NCBI GenBank assembly: GCA_934668875.1
Contig: CAKUON010000002.1
Span: 1-64,000 of the forward strand
Direction: 5' to 3'
DNA length: 64,000 bases
From: an uncultured Collinsella sp.
GTDB lineage: Bacteria > Actinomycetota > Coriobacteriia > Coriobacteriales > Coriobacteriaceae
This document shows, one piece after another, positions 8,752-15,835 of this stretch. Both the position numbers and the translations under genes were made by a program. How positions within the stretch are numbered: the stretch's first letter is position 1; each line of letters opens with the position of its first letter. The notes under the pieces are model-generated. The model did not search any database and was not told where the DNA came from. It worked only from the letters and a program-made list of their open reading frames with translations.

Positions 8752-8820
8752 TTCTGTCAGTCCTTTCTGTCTCATAATAGGTTCTCTCGCTCTCTATCTA
8801 TCCGTATTACCGGTAGGCCT

Positions 8821-9201
8821 CTACACCAACACGCCCCATAGGGCATGCGCGAGGATGATGAGCACAAGGATGACCGCCATCCATTTGCTGTAGTAGAACA
8901 GCCTATCGGGCAGCGTCGCCATCGAAAGGCGCTCGATGCGCTTCTTATACTCCTCTACCATAGAATCAATGACCTTCCTGCTCCTCGCGGTCACCTCTTC
9001 GACGTTCTTTATGGTCATTTCTCCCGTCGCCTGCTGGGCGTCTGCAACTCCCATGAGCGCCATCTGATCCGTCTGATGCTGCGCGTCCGCCGCGCCGTTA
9101 TCGTTCCGGTTGCCGCCCATTCGCTTGAGCATGAGGAGCCGGATTTCTTCGGTTCCGAAATCGGTGATATGAAAAATGCGACCGCAAAGATGTCGAAACA
9201 A
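8821..9201 (-). CDS. Small tail-anchored membrane protein
   Basis: A 126-residue protein with a hydrophilic Gln/Asn-rich first half, a helical charged stretch (about 65-100) and a single C-terminal membrane segment (WMAVILVLIILAHALWGVLV). The start is uncertain: TTG 9201 gives the longest form, but no clear Shine-Dalgarno is present and internal ATG codons exist. It lies between the two surface-protein genes on the same strand. Role unknown; it might partner the surface proteins. Confidence 0.6.
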   Translation of the reverse strand: MFRHLCGRIFHITDFGTEEIRLLMLKRMGGNRNDNGAADAQHQTDQMALMGVADAQQATGEMTIKNVEEVTARSRKVIDSMVEEYKKRIERLSMATLPDRLFYYSKWMAVILVLIILAHALWGVLV

Positions 9202-9242
9202 AACGGGTCAGAACCACAGAAAGACCTGAACAACGAGCATTA

Positions 9243-9275
9243 GAAAAAGCCCCAGCCATTTTGCCGGGGCTTTCC
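9243..9275 (-). terminator. Terminator after surface protein B
   Basis: AAAGCCCC pairs with GGGGCTTT around an AT-rich loop, and a T run follows on the minus strand. It separates the 9406-10686 gene from the downstream genes. Confidence 0.75.
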
Positions 9276-9405
9276 TTGGAGTTATAAGAAATGTTAGATA
9301 TCTACCGGCTTTTTCCTGTGACAGTTTTTATACTTCCTGCCGCTCCTATATGGTTGATAGGTTGCAAACAGCATAGGAAGTATTTCCTTAGTCCGATTAC
9401 GTCTG

Positions 9406-10686
9406 CTATTTGCGAGCACCGCAGGAACAAGTGTAGTATGCCGCAGAATCCGTAATCGTAACCGTTTCCTCCCATGCCGCAGAATCCGTAATCGTAACCG
9501 TTTCCTCCCATGCCGCAGAATCTGTTACGGTATTGTATTCCGTATGATATGCGCCACATGCTTTATTGCCTGCCATAAGCGCATTATACGCATGAGCTCG
9601 TTCATTGCCCGTGATATCTGCTCCGCAGCCGTTGCAAATTGAGCGCTCTTCCGTATGGGTCACTGCGGGATGGTACACCTTCTCCGTATGGGTCACTGCG
9701 GGATGGTACACCTTCTCCGTATGGGTCACTGCGGGATGGTAGATATCATACTTATGAACATGCGCCGGGGTGTCATCCTTCTTCGTCGTGCTGCCCGAGT
9801 TCGAACCGGAGCTAGAGTTGCCGCCGTTGCCTCCGCTCGGCTTGCTGTCGGACTTGTCATCATCCTTCTTGGATGAGAAATCGCCCTTGCTACCGGAGCC
9901 GGAGTTCCCATCATCCTTCTTGCCCTCGGAGGTCTCCGGTGCCTTGGCATCGGACTTGTCCTCCTTGGCGGTCTCCTGCGCCTTCTCGGTCTCCTTCTCG
10001 ACGGCATCGGCATCGGCGTTCGGGTTCTTCTTGATGTTGTCCTCGAACTTCTTCACGACCTCGGAACCCTTGTCTCCGGTCAGGGTGGAATCGCCCTTCT
10101 TCACGGCTTCCGCAACGTCCTTGGCGATGGCGGTCAGGTCATCCTTCGTCACCTTGTCCGCATCCACCTTATCGAAAGTCACGCCTGCGGCAACCGTCTT
10201 GTCGGCCTTCCCGGCGGTAACCTTCTTCGATGGCACCGTGTAGATGGAACCGTCCGCGTTCACCGGAGAGATGAACGTAACGGTATAAGTGCCGGACTTG
10301 CCGACCTTCACGGTCACCTGCTTGTTCGCGGCGATGGCGGTGTAGAAGTCTACTTCCCCGTCCTCATCCTCGATATGGGCGATAACGGGCGTGGAGGTTT
10401 CCGCATCCCAGCCGTCGGCCTTCACCTCAAGGATAAGCGCCATGCCCTGCTCCTCATCGTCCTTTGACTGGGACACCGCAGGGACATTCGCTTTGCCCCT
10501 CCACCCGGCATGTGTGATGGCATACCCACCGCCGCCGATGAGAAGCGCCGCACAGAGGATTCCCACACCAGCCGCGAAAACCTGCTTGCGGGAGAACTCG
10601 CGCCCGAAGAGCACGAGCGGCTTCTTTGCGTTCTCCTCCTCCGCGGAATCCAGCTCCGGTGATTTCCGAGAATCGTTCCCATCCAT
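9406..10686 (-). CDS. Membrane-anchored surface protein B, paralogue of protein A
   Basis: A 426-residue protein with the same order of parts as the protein at 7411-8751: cytoplasmic N terminus, one membrane segment (FAAGVGILCAALLIGGGGYAI), beta domain, helical segment (TKDDLTAIAKDVAEAVKKGD), Lys/Asp/Ser linker and repeat tail. The tail holds three YHPAVTHTEKV-like units, a CNGCGAD pair, two TDSAAWEETVTI units and a final CSCG. ATG 10686 is chosen because GGAG lies 7 nt upstream; a TTG at 10704 is possible. The N-terminal parts of A and B are nearly identical while the tails differ, which suggests tail exchange or diversification. Confidence 0.82.
   Translation of the reverse strand: MDGNDSRKSPELDSAEEENAKKPLVLFGREFSRKQVFAAGVGILCAALLIGGGGYAITHAGWRGKANVPAVSQSKDDEEQGMALILEVKADGWDAETSTPVIAHIEDEDGEVDFYTAIAANKQVTVKVGKSGTYTVTFISPVNADGSIYTVPSKKVTAGKADKTVAAGVTFDKVDADKVTKDDLTAIAKDVAEAVKKGDSTLTGDKGSEVVKKFEDNIKKNPNADADAVEKETEKAQETAKEDKSDAKAPETSEGKKDDGNSGSGSKGDFSSKKDDDKSDSKPSGGNGGNSSSGSNSGSTTKKDDTPAHVHKYDIYHPAVTHTEKVYHPAVTHTEKVYHPAVTHTEERSICNGCGADITGNERAHAYNALMAGNKACGAYHTEYNTVTDSAAWEETVTITDSAAWEETVTITDSAAYYTCSCGARK
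9440..9525. repeat. 36-bp tandem repeat within surface protein B
   Basis: A 36-bp unit begins at 9440, 9476 and 9512 (the last partial). It encodes the 12-residue repeat TDSAAWEETVTI. Confidence 0.9.
9651..9742. repeat. 33-bp tandem repeat within surface protein B
   Basis: Nearly identical units begin at 9651, 9684 and 9717 (2.8 copies). They encode the 11-residue repeat YHPAVTHTEKV. Confidence 0.92.
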
Positions 10687-10746
10687 CTCATTGCTCCAAT
10701 TCAATTCTCATGTAATTAAGCTACAAGCATTGTATTGCAAATTGTC

Positions 10747-10772
10747 ACTTATATAGGTGTGACTCATATAGG
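10747..10772. promoter_or_regulatory. Direct repeat ACTYATATAGG, candidate XRE operator
   Basis: ACTTATATAGG (10747-10757) and ACTCATATAGG (10762-10772) are 15 bp apart in the divergent space between surface protein B and the XRE regulator. This is a natural place for the regulator to bind. Confidence 0.45.
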
Positions 10773-10784
10773 GCTAACCCGAAT

Positions 10785-10815
10785 CATTGGCACCACCGGC
10801 TAGGAGGTACCAATG
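10785..10815 (+). promoter_or_regulatory. Hairpin overlapping the XRE ribosome-binding site
   Basis: CATTGGCACC (10785-10794) pairs with GGTACCAATG (10806-10815), with one mismatch. The right arm covers part of the AGGAGGT Shine-Dalgarno (10802-10808) and the ATG at 10813. This could limit translation or be an operator. Confidence 0.5.
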
Positions 10816-11043
10816 ACTCAATTAGATATAAAGATGAGAGTCGGGCTGCGGATAAAAGAACTGAGAAATGCGCTCGGCTATAGTCAAGAAACCCTTGCAT
10901 ACACTATAGAGATGTCCCGAACTTACTTTGCCGAGGTCGAAACCGGCAAACGGAATATATCAATTGAAAATATCGACCGGATTGCCCGGGGACTAGGCGT
11001 TTCCCTGAAAGAGTTCTTCAACTCTGACCTGTTTGCCGAATAA
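10813..11043 (+). CDS. XRE-family helix-turn-helix regulator
   Basis: A 76-residue DNA-binding protein consisting only of a Cro/CI-type domain. The helix-turn-helix is GYSQETLAYTIEMSRTYFAEVE (about 22-43), followed by the usual helix and IARGLGVSLKEFF end. AGGAGGT precedes the ATG. It is divergent from surface protein B and is the last gene before the right attachment site. It probably controls the element's surface-protein or mobilization genes and perhaps itself. Confidence 0.9.
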   Translation: MTQLDIKMRVGLRIKELRNALGYSQETLAYTIEMSRTYFAEVETGKRNISIENIDRIARGLGVSLKEFFNSDLFAE

Positions 11044-11175
11044 AACAACGGACAAATCGAAACAAGCCAAAATAGTAGTTTTACAACGGCGTTTAGCATC
11101 CCATGAGATCTCAAGAACAATCCAAAAATATCAAAGGTTGCCAAAATCTCGCCCGCCCCCGGCAACGTCGACCTA

Positions 11176-11245
11176 GGTTTTCAACGCTTTCCATAGCCGA
11201 AGGGCCCTACATCCAGCCCGTAGGCTGTGGGAAGGGTTGAAAACC
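11176..11245. repeat. Long imperfect hairpin near the right end of the element
   Basis: GGTTTTCAAC (11176-11185) and GTTGAAAACC (11236-11245) are perfect 10-bp arms. Inside, CCATAGCC and GGCTGTGG add a second stem. The 340 bp from 11044 to 11385 hold no credible gene, only this hairpin and the TTTCACCCCT sites. Confidence 0.6.
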
Positions 11246-11295
11246 GGCCCTGAGGATAAAATGTGAAGTTGAGATGATTTCACCATAGAAAGAAC

Positions 11296-11334
11296 TTTCA
11301 CCCCTATTTCACCCCTCAATCGAGTTTTACCCCT
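11296..11334. promoter_or_regulatory. Right cluster of TTTCACCCCT sites (candidate integrase arm sites)
   Basis: Exact TTTCACCCCT lies at 11296-11305 and 11307-11316, with TTTTACCCCT at 11325-11334, all about 50-90 bp inside the right attachment repeat. They match the left cluster at 184-235. Confidence 0.6.
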
Positions 11335-11385
11335 ATTCATACAGAAGCAGGTCAGACGATTTACACCGTCTGACCTGCGATTTTC

Positions 11386-11431
11386 CTGGTGCCCCCGGGC
11401 GGATTCGAACCGTCGACACCCGCTTTAGGAG
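11386..11431. repeat. attR: 46-bp copy within the tRNA-Arg gene
   Basis: This is the right-hand copy of the 46-bp repeat. It is the 3' part of the intact minus-strand tRNA gene, so integration at this site rebuilds a complete tRNA. Confidence 0.9.
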
Positions 11432-11462
11432 AGCGGTGCTCTATCCCCTGAGCTACGGAGGC
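11387..11462 (-). tRNA. tRNA-Arg (anticodon CCU)
   Basis: The reverse strand folds into a 76-nt cloverleaf. The acceptor GCCTCCG pairs with CGGGGGC, the D arm contains AGCTCAGGGGATAGAGC, the anticodon loop is CTCCTAA (anticodon CCT), the T arm has GGTTCGAATCC and CCA is encoded. It reads AGG codons. Its 3' part is duplicated at 31-76 as the left attachment site. Confidence 0.95.
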
Positions 11463-11521
11463 ATGTTGTACTAGTGTAGCAGATTTACGCCGCTGCTATG
11501 CAGCGCATAGCCACTCTTCGA

Positions 11522-11587
11522 AGTTGCGGCGGAATAGTTCCTGTTTGAAGCCCAGGAGGCCAATTTAGGAACTATTTCACCGCAACT
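11522..11587. repeat. Palindromic element, AGTTGCGG family (copy 1)
   Basis: Arms 11522-11543 and 11567-11587 are nearly complementary and contain AGTTGCGGYGRAATAG. The same half-site occurs in the palindrome at 22307-22373. It lies directly downstream of the DUF956 stop codon. Confidence 0.75.
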
Positions 11588-11596
11588 GATGAAGAG

Positions 11597-11995
11597 CTAG
11601 TTGCCTTTGTGGAAAAGGCTCTTGATGACGGAGGGGATGCTCTTGGCGCCCTTGGCCGTCACATCGATAAAGTCGGGCGAACGCACGAGCTTATCCTCGT
11701 CAACGTACTTACGGGCCGCGCGAAGCGTCTCTTTATCGTCGCGCGTCGAAAACGTAAAGTGACCGTTGTCCTTGGTGAAGATGGCAAAGCGCGTAATCTT
11801 CTTGGTGCCGCGCAAAACCTCGGCGGCGATATAGTCGACCTCATCCCACGGGATCTGAATAAAGTCCTCGGGATTGCGCTCGTTGTAGTACTCAAATGCC
11901 TTGTTGCCCACCATCACGTTGCCGTGGCTGGTAAGTCCCATCAGGCAGGTTGCCGGCGTTGCCAGATCGACCGTGCTGTTCTGAGATTGCGCCAT
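11597..11995 (-). CDS. manO: DUF956 family protein of the mannose PTS operon
   Basis: A 132-residue protein of the DUF956/ManO family, which is found almost only beside mannose-type PTS genes and is thought to modulate that operon. Recognisable parts are the MGLTSHGNVMVGNKAFEYYN start and the IPWDEVDYI and FSTRDDKETL segments. ATG 11995 is chosen because GGAGGG lies 10 nt upstream, in place of an upstream in-frame start at 12046. It is the last gene of the manXYZ cluster, with a hairpin at 12024-12059 in between. Confidence 0.85.
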   Translation of the reverse strand: MAQSQNSTVDLATPATCLMGLTSHGNVMVGNKAFEYYNERNPEDFIQIPWDEVDYIAAEVLRGTKKITRFAIFTKDNGHFTFSTRDDKETLRAARKYVDEDKLVRSPDFIDVTAKGAKSIPSVIKSLFHKGN

Positions 11996-12023
11996 GCGCG
12001 CCTCGCCCTCCAAATATAACAAT

Positions 12024-12059
12024 CGGACCGCATCCAGTGTACCCACCGGGTGCGGTCCG
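12024..12059 (-). terminator. Hairpin between manZ and the DUF956 gene
   Basis: CGGACCGCATCC (12024-12035) pairs with the GGTGCGGTCCG side ending at 12059. A weak AT-rich tail follows on the minus strand. It probably attenuates or processes the message after manZ. Confidence 0.55.
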
Positions 12060-12115
12060 TTTCAATGGCTCAATAGCCCTTGCCTAGCAACTCTCGGTCT
12101 TAAGCCGAAGCGTGC

Positions 12116-13036
12116 TTACATGAAGCCGCAGACGCGACCGATGATGCCGACGGCGAAGAGAGCCAGGATGATGACGATCGGGCTGACCTTCTTCTTGAGG
12201 AGCTTGCAGACCAGCAGGGTCAGGCACACGGCGGCAAGGCCGGGGATGAGCTGATCGAGGTTGGCCTGAAGCGTGGTGACCTTCACCTGATCAAGGGCGG
12301 TAGCACCGACGGAGTTGTACATCGTCAGCGCTTCCTTGACGCCCTCGGAACCGGAAGGCAGGTTGGCCCAGTCGATGAAGGCACCAGCGGACTGCGTGAC
12401 CTTGGAGACGACCGGGGTGAAAGAGATGGACACCCAGCGCTCGACCAGGGCACCGATGATGAACATACCCAGGATGGAAGCGCCCTCGGTGACCTTGCCC
12501 ATCAGACCGCCGGAGAGGTCCTTGGCGATGGAGGAGCCGACCTTGTAGCCAAACTCCTGCGTGTACCACAGGAAAGCGTAACGGATGATGTTCCACGCGA
12601 AGAAGAACAGCAGCGGGCCGGCAATGCTGCCGGACAGGGCCATGGAAGCGCCCAGAGCGCCCAGGATCGGGCGAAGGGTGAACCAGAAGGCGGGGTCGCC
12701 GACGCCGGCGAGCGGGCCCATCATACCGACCTTGACGCCCTGGATGGCGACGTCGTCGATCGGAGCACCGTTGGCGCGCTCCTCCTCGAGAGCGAGGGTA
12801 ACGCCAATGACGGGGGCGGAAACATAGGGGTGGGTGTTATAGAACTCCAGGTGGCGCTTAAGAGCGGCAATCTGGTCATCCTTGCTGGTGTAGAGCTTCT
12901 TGATCGCAGGGATCATTGCGAAGCACCAGCCGCCATTCTGCATACGCTCGTAGTTCCACGAGCCCTGAAGGAACTGATGACGGAAGCAAACCTTCTTGCG
13001 GTCAGCCTTGGTAAGCTGAATCTTGTTCTCTGCCAT
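12116..13036 (-). CDS. manZ: PTS mannose-family component IID
   Basis: A 306-residue membrane subunit that, with IIC, forms the channel of a mannose/fructose/sorbose-type phosphotransferase. The N-terminal part (LQGSWNYERMQNGGWCFAMIPAIKKLY) and the PLAGVGDPAFWFTLRPILGALG loop are typical of the family. The C-terminal membrane helix ends the protein. ATG 13036 follows GGAGGGG. It is 16 bp after manY, in the order manX-manY-manZ-manO. Confidence 0.93.
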   Translation of the reverse strand: MAENKIQLTKADRKKVCFRHQFLQGSWNYERMQNGGWCFAMIPAIKKLYTSKDDQIAALKRHLEFYNTHPYVSAPVIGVTLALEEERANGAPIDDVAIQGVKVGMMGPLAGVGDPAFWFTLRPILGALGASMALSGSIAGPLLFFFAWNIIRYAFLWYTQEFGYKVGSSIAKDLSGGLMGKVTEGASILGMFIIGALVERWVSISFTPVVSKVTQSAGAFIDWANLPSGSEGVKEALTMYNSVGATALDQVKVTTLQANLDQLIPGLAAVCLTLLVCKLLKKKVSPIVIILALFAVGIIGRVCGFM

Positions 13037-13052
13037 ATGTATCACTCCCCTC

Positions 13053-13871
13053 CTACTCGTAATCGTTCAGAATGTCGCCGAGCGGGTCGCCGGAGCCACC
13101 GCCCATGCCGCCACCCTGCTTGGCCAGATCCTTAAGGCCAAGGTAGATGAGGGCAAGGGAGATGCCGATGAGGCCCAGGGCGATCAGCGTGAGCTGAGGG
13201 ATGGCAGCAAGGACAAAGCCGAGGATGAAGAACGGCCAGGTCTCCTTGGTGGCCATCATGTTGATGACCATGGCGTAACCGACGGAAGCGACCATGCCGC
13301 CGCCGACAGCCATGCCGCCGGACAGCCAGTCAGGCATAGCGTTGAGCGCGTTGGTAACGGCCTCGGCCGGGATGATGCACAGCAGGACGGCCGGGATGGC
13401 GATACGAAGGCCCTGCATGAGGATGGCAGCGTACTGCCAGCGCTCGATGCCGGCGAAATCGCCCTTCTCGGCGCAACCGTCCATGGCGTGAGCAATAGCG
13501 GTAGCCAGAGTACGGCAGATCATGGTCAGGAACAGGCCGGCGACCGACAGCGGGACGGCGACGGCGATGGCGGCGGTAACGGCCTTCGACGGATCGGTAG
13601 CGCCGCCGTTGAGGGCGAGCACCATGATGATCGAAGAAGCGACCGATGCCAGAGCAGCGTCAGGCGCGACGGCGGCGCCGACGTTAGCCCAGCCAAGGGC
13701 CATCATCTGGAGCGAACCGCCCAGGAGGATGCCCTCCTGAAGGTGACCGGTTACGAGACCGATAAGCGTGCATGCCACGAGCGGCTGATGGAACTGGAAC
13801 TCATCCAGAATGCCTTCCATACCGGCAAGCAACGCGACAATCGCAACAAGCAGAATAGTGATTGCAGACAT
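13053..13871 (-). CDS. manY: PTS mannose-family component IIC
   Basis: A 272-residue polytopic permease, the normal length for family IIC proteins. It has multiple hydrophobic helices and the GLVTGHLQEGILLGGSLQMMALG motif near the N terminus. It binds and carries the hexose. AAGGAGGG precedes the ATG. It lies 18 bp downstream of manX. Confidence 0.94.
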   Translation of the reverse strand: MSAITILLVAIVALLAGMEGILDEFQFHQPLVACTLIGLVTGHLQEGILLGGSLQMMALGWANVGAAVAPDAALASVASSIIMVLALNGGATDPSKAVTAAIAVAVPLSVAGLFLTMICRTLATAIAHAMDGCAEKGDFAGIERWQYAAILMQGLRIAIPAVLLCIIPAEAVTNALNAMPDWLSGGMAVGGGMVASVGYAMVINMMATKETWPFFILGFVLAAIPQLTLIALGLIGISLALIYLGLKDLAKQGGGMGGGSGDPLGDILNDYE

Positions 13872-13889
13872 GTATCGGACCCTCCTTTA

Positions 13890-14879
13890 CTATGCTTGAG
13901 CGGCCAGTTCGGCCTTAGCTTTCTTCAACATGGCGTCGAGATCCTCGGAGGAATCCGAAGGAACCTTGCGGACCTCGAACTTGACGCCCTTGGCCTTGAG
14001 GGCCTCGAGAGTCTTGACGTCGTCATCGCCCATAGCGACGGCGTTGGTGACGACGACCTTGCCCTTGGAGTGGGCCATAGAACCGATGTTGACTTCCTTG
14101 ATGTCGACGCCGGCCTCGATGGCCTTGAGCAGATCCTGCGGGTTCTCGAAGAGCAGCATCGCCTTGGTGTCACCAAAGCGCGTGTCCTTGACGACCTCGG
14201 CCATCTTCTTGATGGGCACGACGTTGGCATGGACTCCCGGAGGGGCAGCCTGCTCGATCATGGTCTTGCGGAGCTCGTCGTGAGCAACGCCGTCGGAAAC
14301 CACGATGATGCGGTTGGGGTTGATCTGCTTCGTCCACGTGGTGGCCACCTGACCATGAAGCAGACGGGTGTCGATACGGACGTGGGCAATCTTGATGTGC
14401 CCGTCGCCGATAACCGTTCCCGGAGGAATGGCGCCTGCAGGAGCAGCGGCGGCCGCAGCCGGCTTCTTCTCCTCGGGCTCCAGAGACTCGGGCTTGACGC
14501 GCACGCCAGCCTTAGCCTCAGTCACGAGATGTTTTGCGATCGCATGTGCAGTGTTCTTTGCGTCAAAGCGCTGCGAATATGCCTCGATGAGCATAGGCAG
14601 GTTGACACCGGTGACGATAGCCCAGGAATCGTGGCCCTCGATGAGCCCGCTGATCTGGTTGAACGGCGTGCCGCCCCACAGATCAACGAGGAAGAGCACC
14701 TGCTCCTGGTCCTCGAAGGAAGCGATTGCTTCCTCGACCTTGGCACGGAAGTCGTCGGGGCCCATGCTCGGCTCGAGCGAGACCACGGCAACAGACGGCT
14801 GATCGCCAAAGACCATCGAGCCCGTCTGCTTGATTCCAGCTGCCAAGTCCCCATGGCTAGCAAGAACAATACTTACCAT
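13890..14879 (-). CDS. manX: PTS mannose-family component IIAB
   Basis: A 329-residue fused phosphocarrier. The EIIA domain comes first, with the phosphorylated His in VLASHGDLAAG (about residue 9). An Ala/Pro linker (about 155-175) leads to EIIB with its His in RIDTRLLHGQV. It passes phosphate from HPr to the incoming sugar. ATG 14879 is chosen over an adjacent GTG because AGGAGG is 7 nt upstream. It is the first gene of the operon; the promoter region is 14880-15150. Confidence 0.95.
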   Translation of the reverse strand: MVSIVLASHGDLAAGIKQTGSMVFGDQPSVAVVSLEPSMGPDDFRAKVEEAIASFEDQEQVLFLVDLWGGTPFNQISGLIEGHDSWAIVTGVNLPMLIEAYSQRFDAKNTAHAIAKHLVTEAKAGVRVKPESLEPEEKKPAAAAAAPAGAIPPGTVIGDGHIKIAHVRIDTRLLHGQVATTWTKQINPNRIIVVSDGVAHDELRKTMIEQAAPPGVHANVVPIKKMAEVVKDTRFGDTKAMLLFENPQDLLKAIEAGVDIKEVNIGSMAHSKGKVVVTNAVAMGDDDVKTLEALKAKGVKFEVRKVPSDSSEDLDAMLKKAKAELAAQA

Positions 14880-14949
14880 CACATAACCTCCTTTTTGTCT
14901 ACGTATTTCCTACACGACATGAAAGGAGTATACCTGTTTGGATTGTGGA

Positions 14950-14955
14950 ATTATA
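14950..14955 (-). promoter_or_regulatory. Candidate -10 box of the manXYZ promoter
   Basis: The minus strand reads TATAAT here, about 70 nt before manX. No good -35 is present at the usual spacing, which fits an activator-dependent promoter. Confidence 0.45.
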
Positions 14956-14980
14956 GCTAAATTCGCAAAAGGTTGGTTTA

Positions 14981-15151
14981 TTTGTTTAAACGTCTAGTTT
15001 GTTACAAATTGATTACGTTGCTGGTTTACAGCTCATTGCCTGCTAAAACGTGATTTGCCGATTGCTTTCAAAGACATATATAGGCGAGCTGTTCGTTAAA
15101 ATCGCTTTAGGTGGATCCCAATGCGTCTGCGTGCCGCTATTTTGTTTAAAC
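14981..15151. promoter_or_regulatory. Two TTTGTTTAAAC repeats upstream of manX
   Basis: TTTGTTTAAAC occurs at 14981-14991 and 15141-15151, 160 bp apart, in the 335-bp AT-rich gap between manX and hypA. Each contains the palindrome GTTTAAAC. They could be operator or upstream activator sites for the PTS operon. Nothing else is seen in this gap. Confidence 0.4.
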
Positions 15152-15214
15152 AGACATGACTTGACTAACCGAAGCAAATATGTTTAGAACTCTAGCCCAC
15201 GTAGTCATTGGATA

Positions 15215-15643
15215 TTAGGCGATGCGAAGAGGGTTGGCGGCGTCGACGGCATCGGGGGCGTCGGAGAGGCCGTCGGGGGCAGCGTCTGCCGGGTCCTCGT
15301 CGGGGGTCTCGATCTGCTTGATCATGACCTCCTGGCCCTGCAGCAGGTATGTCTCGCCGCTACCGCAATGAGGGCAGGTCTTGCCGTGCTCGACCGTCGC
15401 GTAGTCGCGGCCGCACGCCTCGCAATGTGTCACAGCCTCAACGGGCTCCACGATAAGCTCCGAGCCCTCGGTGATAGGCTTTTTATCTGCTGCCCAGCGC
15501 CAAGCGTCGAGCAGCAAGTCGGGAACGACGCCCGAGACCTCGCCCAGTAGCAACGTCACGCTCGAAACGCGACGCACGCCATGAGCGCGCGCCACGTTCT
15601 CGACATCGCGAATAATGTGATAGACGATTCCCAATTCATGCAA
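15215..15643 (-). CDS. hypA: Hydrogenase nickel incorporation protein HypA
   Basis: A 142-residue nickel chaperone for [NiFe] hydrogenase maturation. The N-terminal MHELGI with His2 binds nickel. The zinc site is two pairs, CEAC (74, 77) and CPHC (90, 93). About 25 residues of Asp/Ala-rich sequence extend the usual C terminus. It stands alone on the minus strand, some 36 kb from the hypF-C-D-E cluster; hypB is not in the window. Confidence 0.95.
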   Translation of the reverse strand: MHELGIVYHIIRDVENVARAHGVRRVSSVTLLLGEVSGVVPDLLLDAWRWAADKKPITEGSELIVEPVEAVTHCEACGRDYATVEHGKTCPHCGSGETYLLQGQEVMIKQIETPDEDPADAAPDGLSDAPDAVDAANPLRIA

Positions 15644-15688
15644 GGCGAAACCCTTTCTGCAACAGTTGATACGATGTCAATCCAACGT

Positions 15689-15802
15689 CAGCGAGCGGCG
15701 CCCAGGTGCCCCAGGTTGCCCCGAAACAAGGCGTCCGCTGGGCTTTTGCCCGCGGCGCCGAAGTTGAGGGGCAAGATGGGGTGCCTGGGCGCCGCGCAGC
15801 GT
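15689..15802. repeat. CAGCGA-CAGCGT hairpin element, copy 1
   Basis: A 114-bp hairpin with CAGCGA at 15689-15694 and CAGCGT at 15797-15802. The outer stem 15695-15713/15777-15795 is followed by internal loop GG/GA, stem TTGCCCC/GGGGCAA (15716-15722/15768-15774), internal loop GAAA/TTGA and a variable inner stem. It lies just downstream of the stop codon of the oxidoreductase gene (minus strand). Confidence 0.85.
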
Positions 15803-15807
15803 CGGCA

Positions 15808-15835
15808 GTTCCGCCGTCCGTTAGAACGGCGGAAC
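15808..15835 (-). terminator. Hairpin at the end of the oxidoreductase gene
   Basis: GTTCCGCCGT (15808-15817) pairs with ACGGCGGAAC (15826-15835) immediately after the stop codon. No T run follows, so it may act together with the adjacent 114-bp hairpin. Confidence 0.55.

Larger units (their letters stand above)
31..11431. mobile_element. Integrated mobilizable element (IME) in tRNA-Arg(CCU)
   Basis: The segment is bounded by identical 46-bp direct repeats (31-76 and 11386-11431) that equal the 3' part of the tRNA-Arg gene, the usual signature of tyrosine-integrase insertion. Inside are an integrase, a DnaB-like helicase, MobC, a coupling protein, a relaxase, surface proteins and an XRE regulator. 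No VirB4 or other secretion-channel genes are seen, so this is inferred to be a mobilizable rather than self-transmissible element. The integrase lies at the end away from the intact tRNA. Confidence 0.88.

Noticed and set aside
8845..9243. 132-codon plus-strand frame
   Set aside because: Antisense to the small membrane protein whose hydrophobic tail makes better sense; the plus frame is highly charged without pattern.
13023..14960. Plus-strand frame of 645 codons across the PTS genes
   Set aside because: Antisense to manX and manY, which have clear family motifs.
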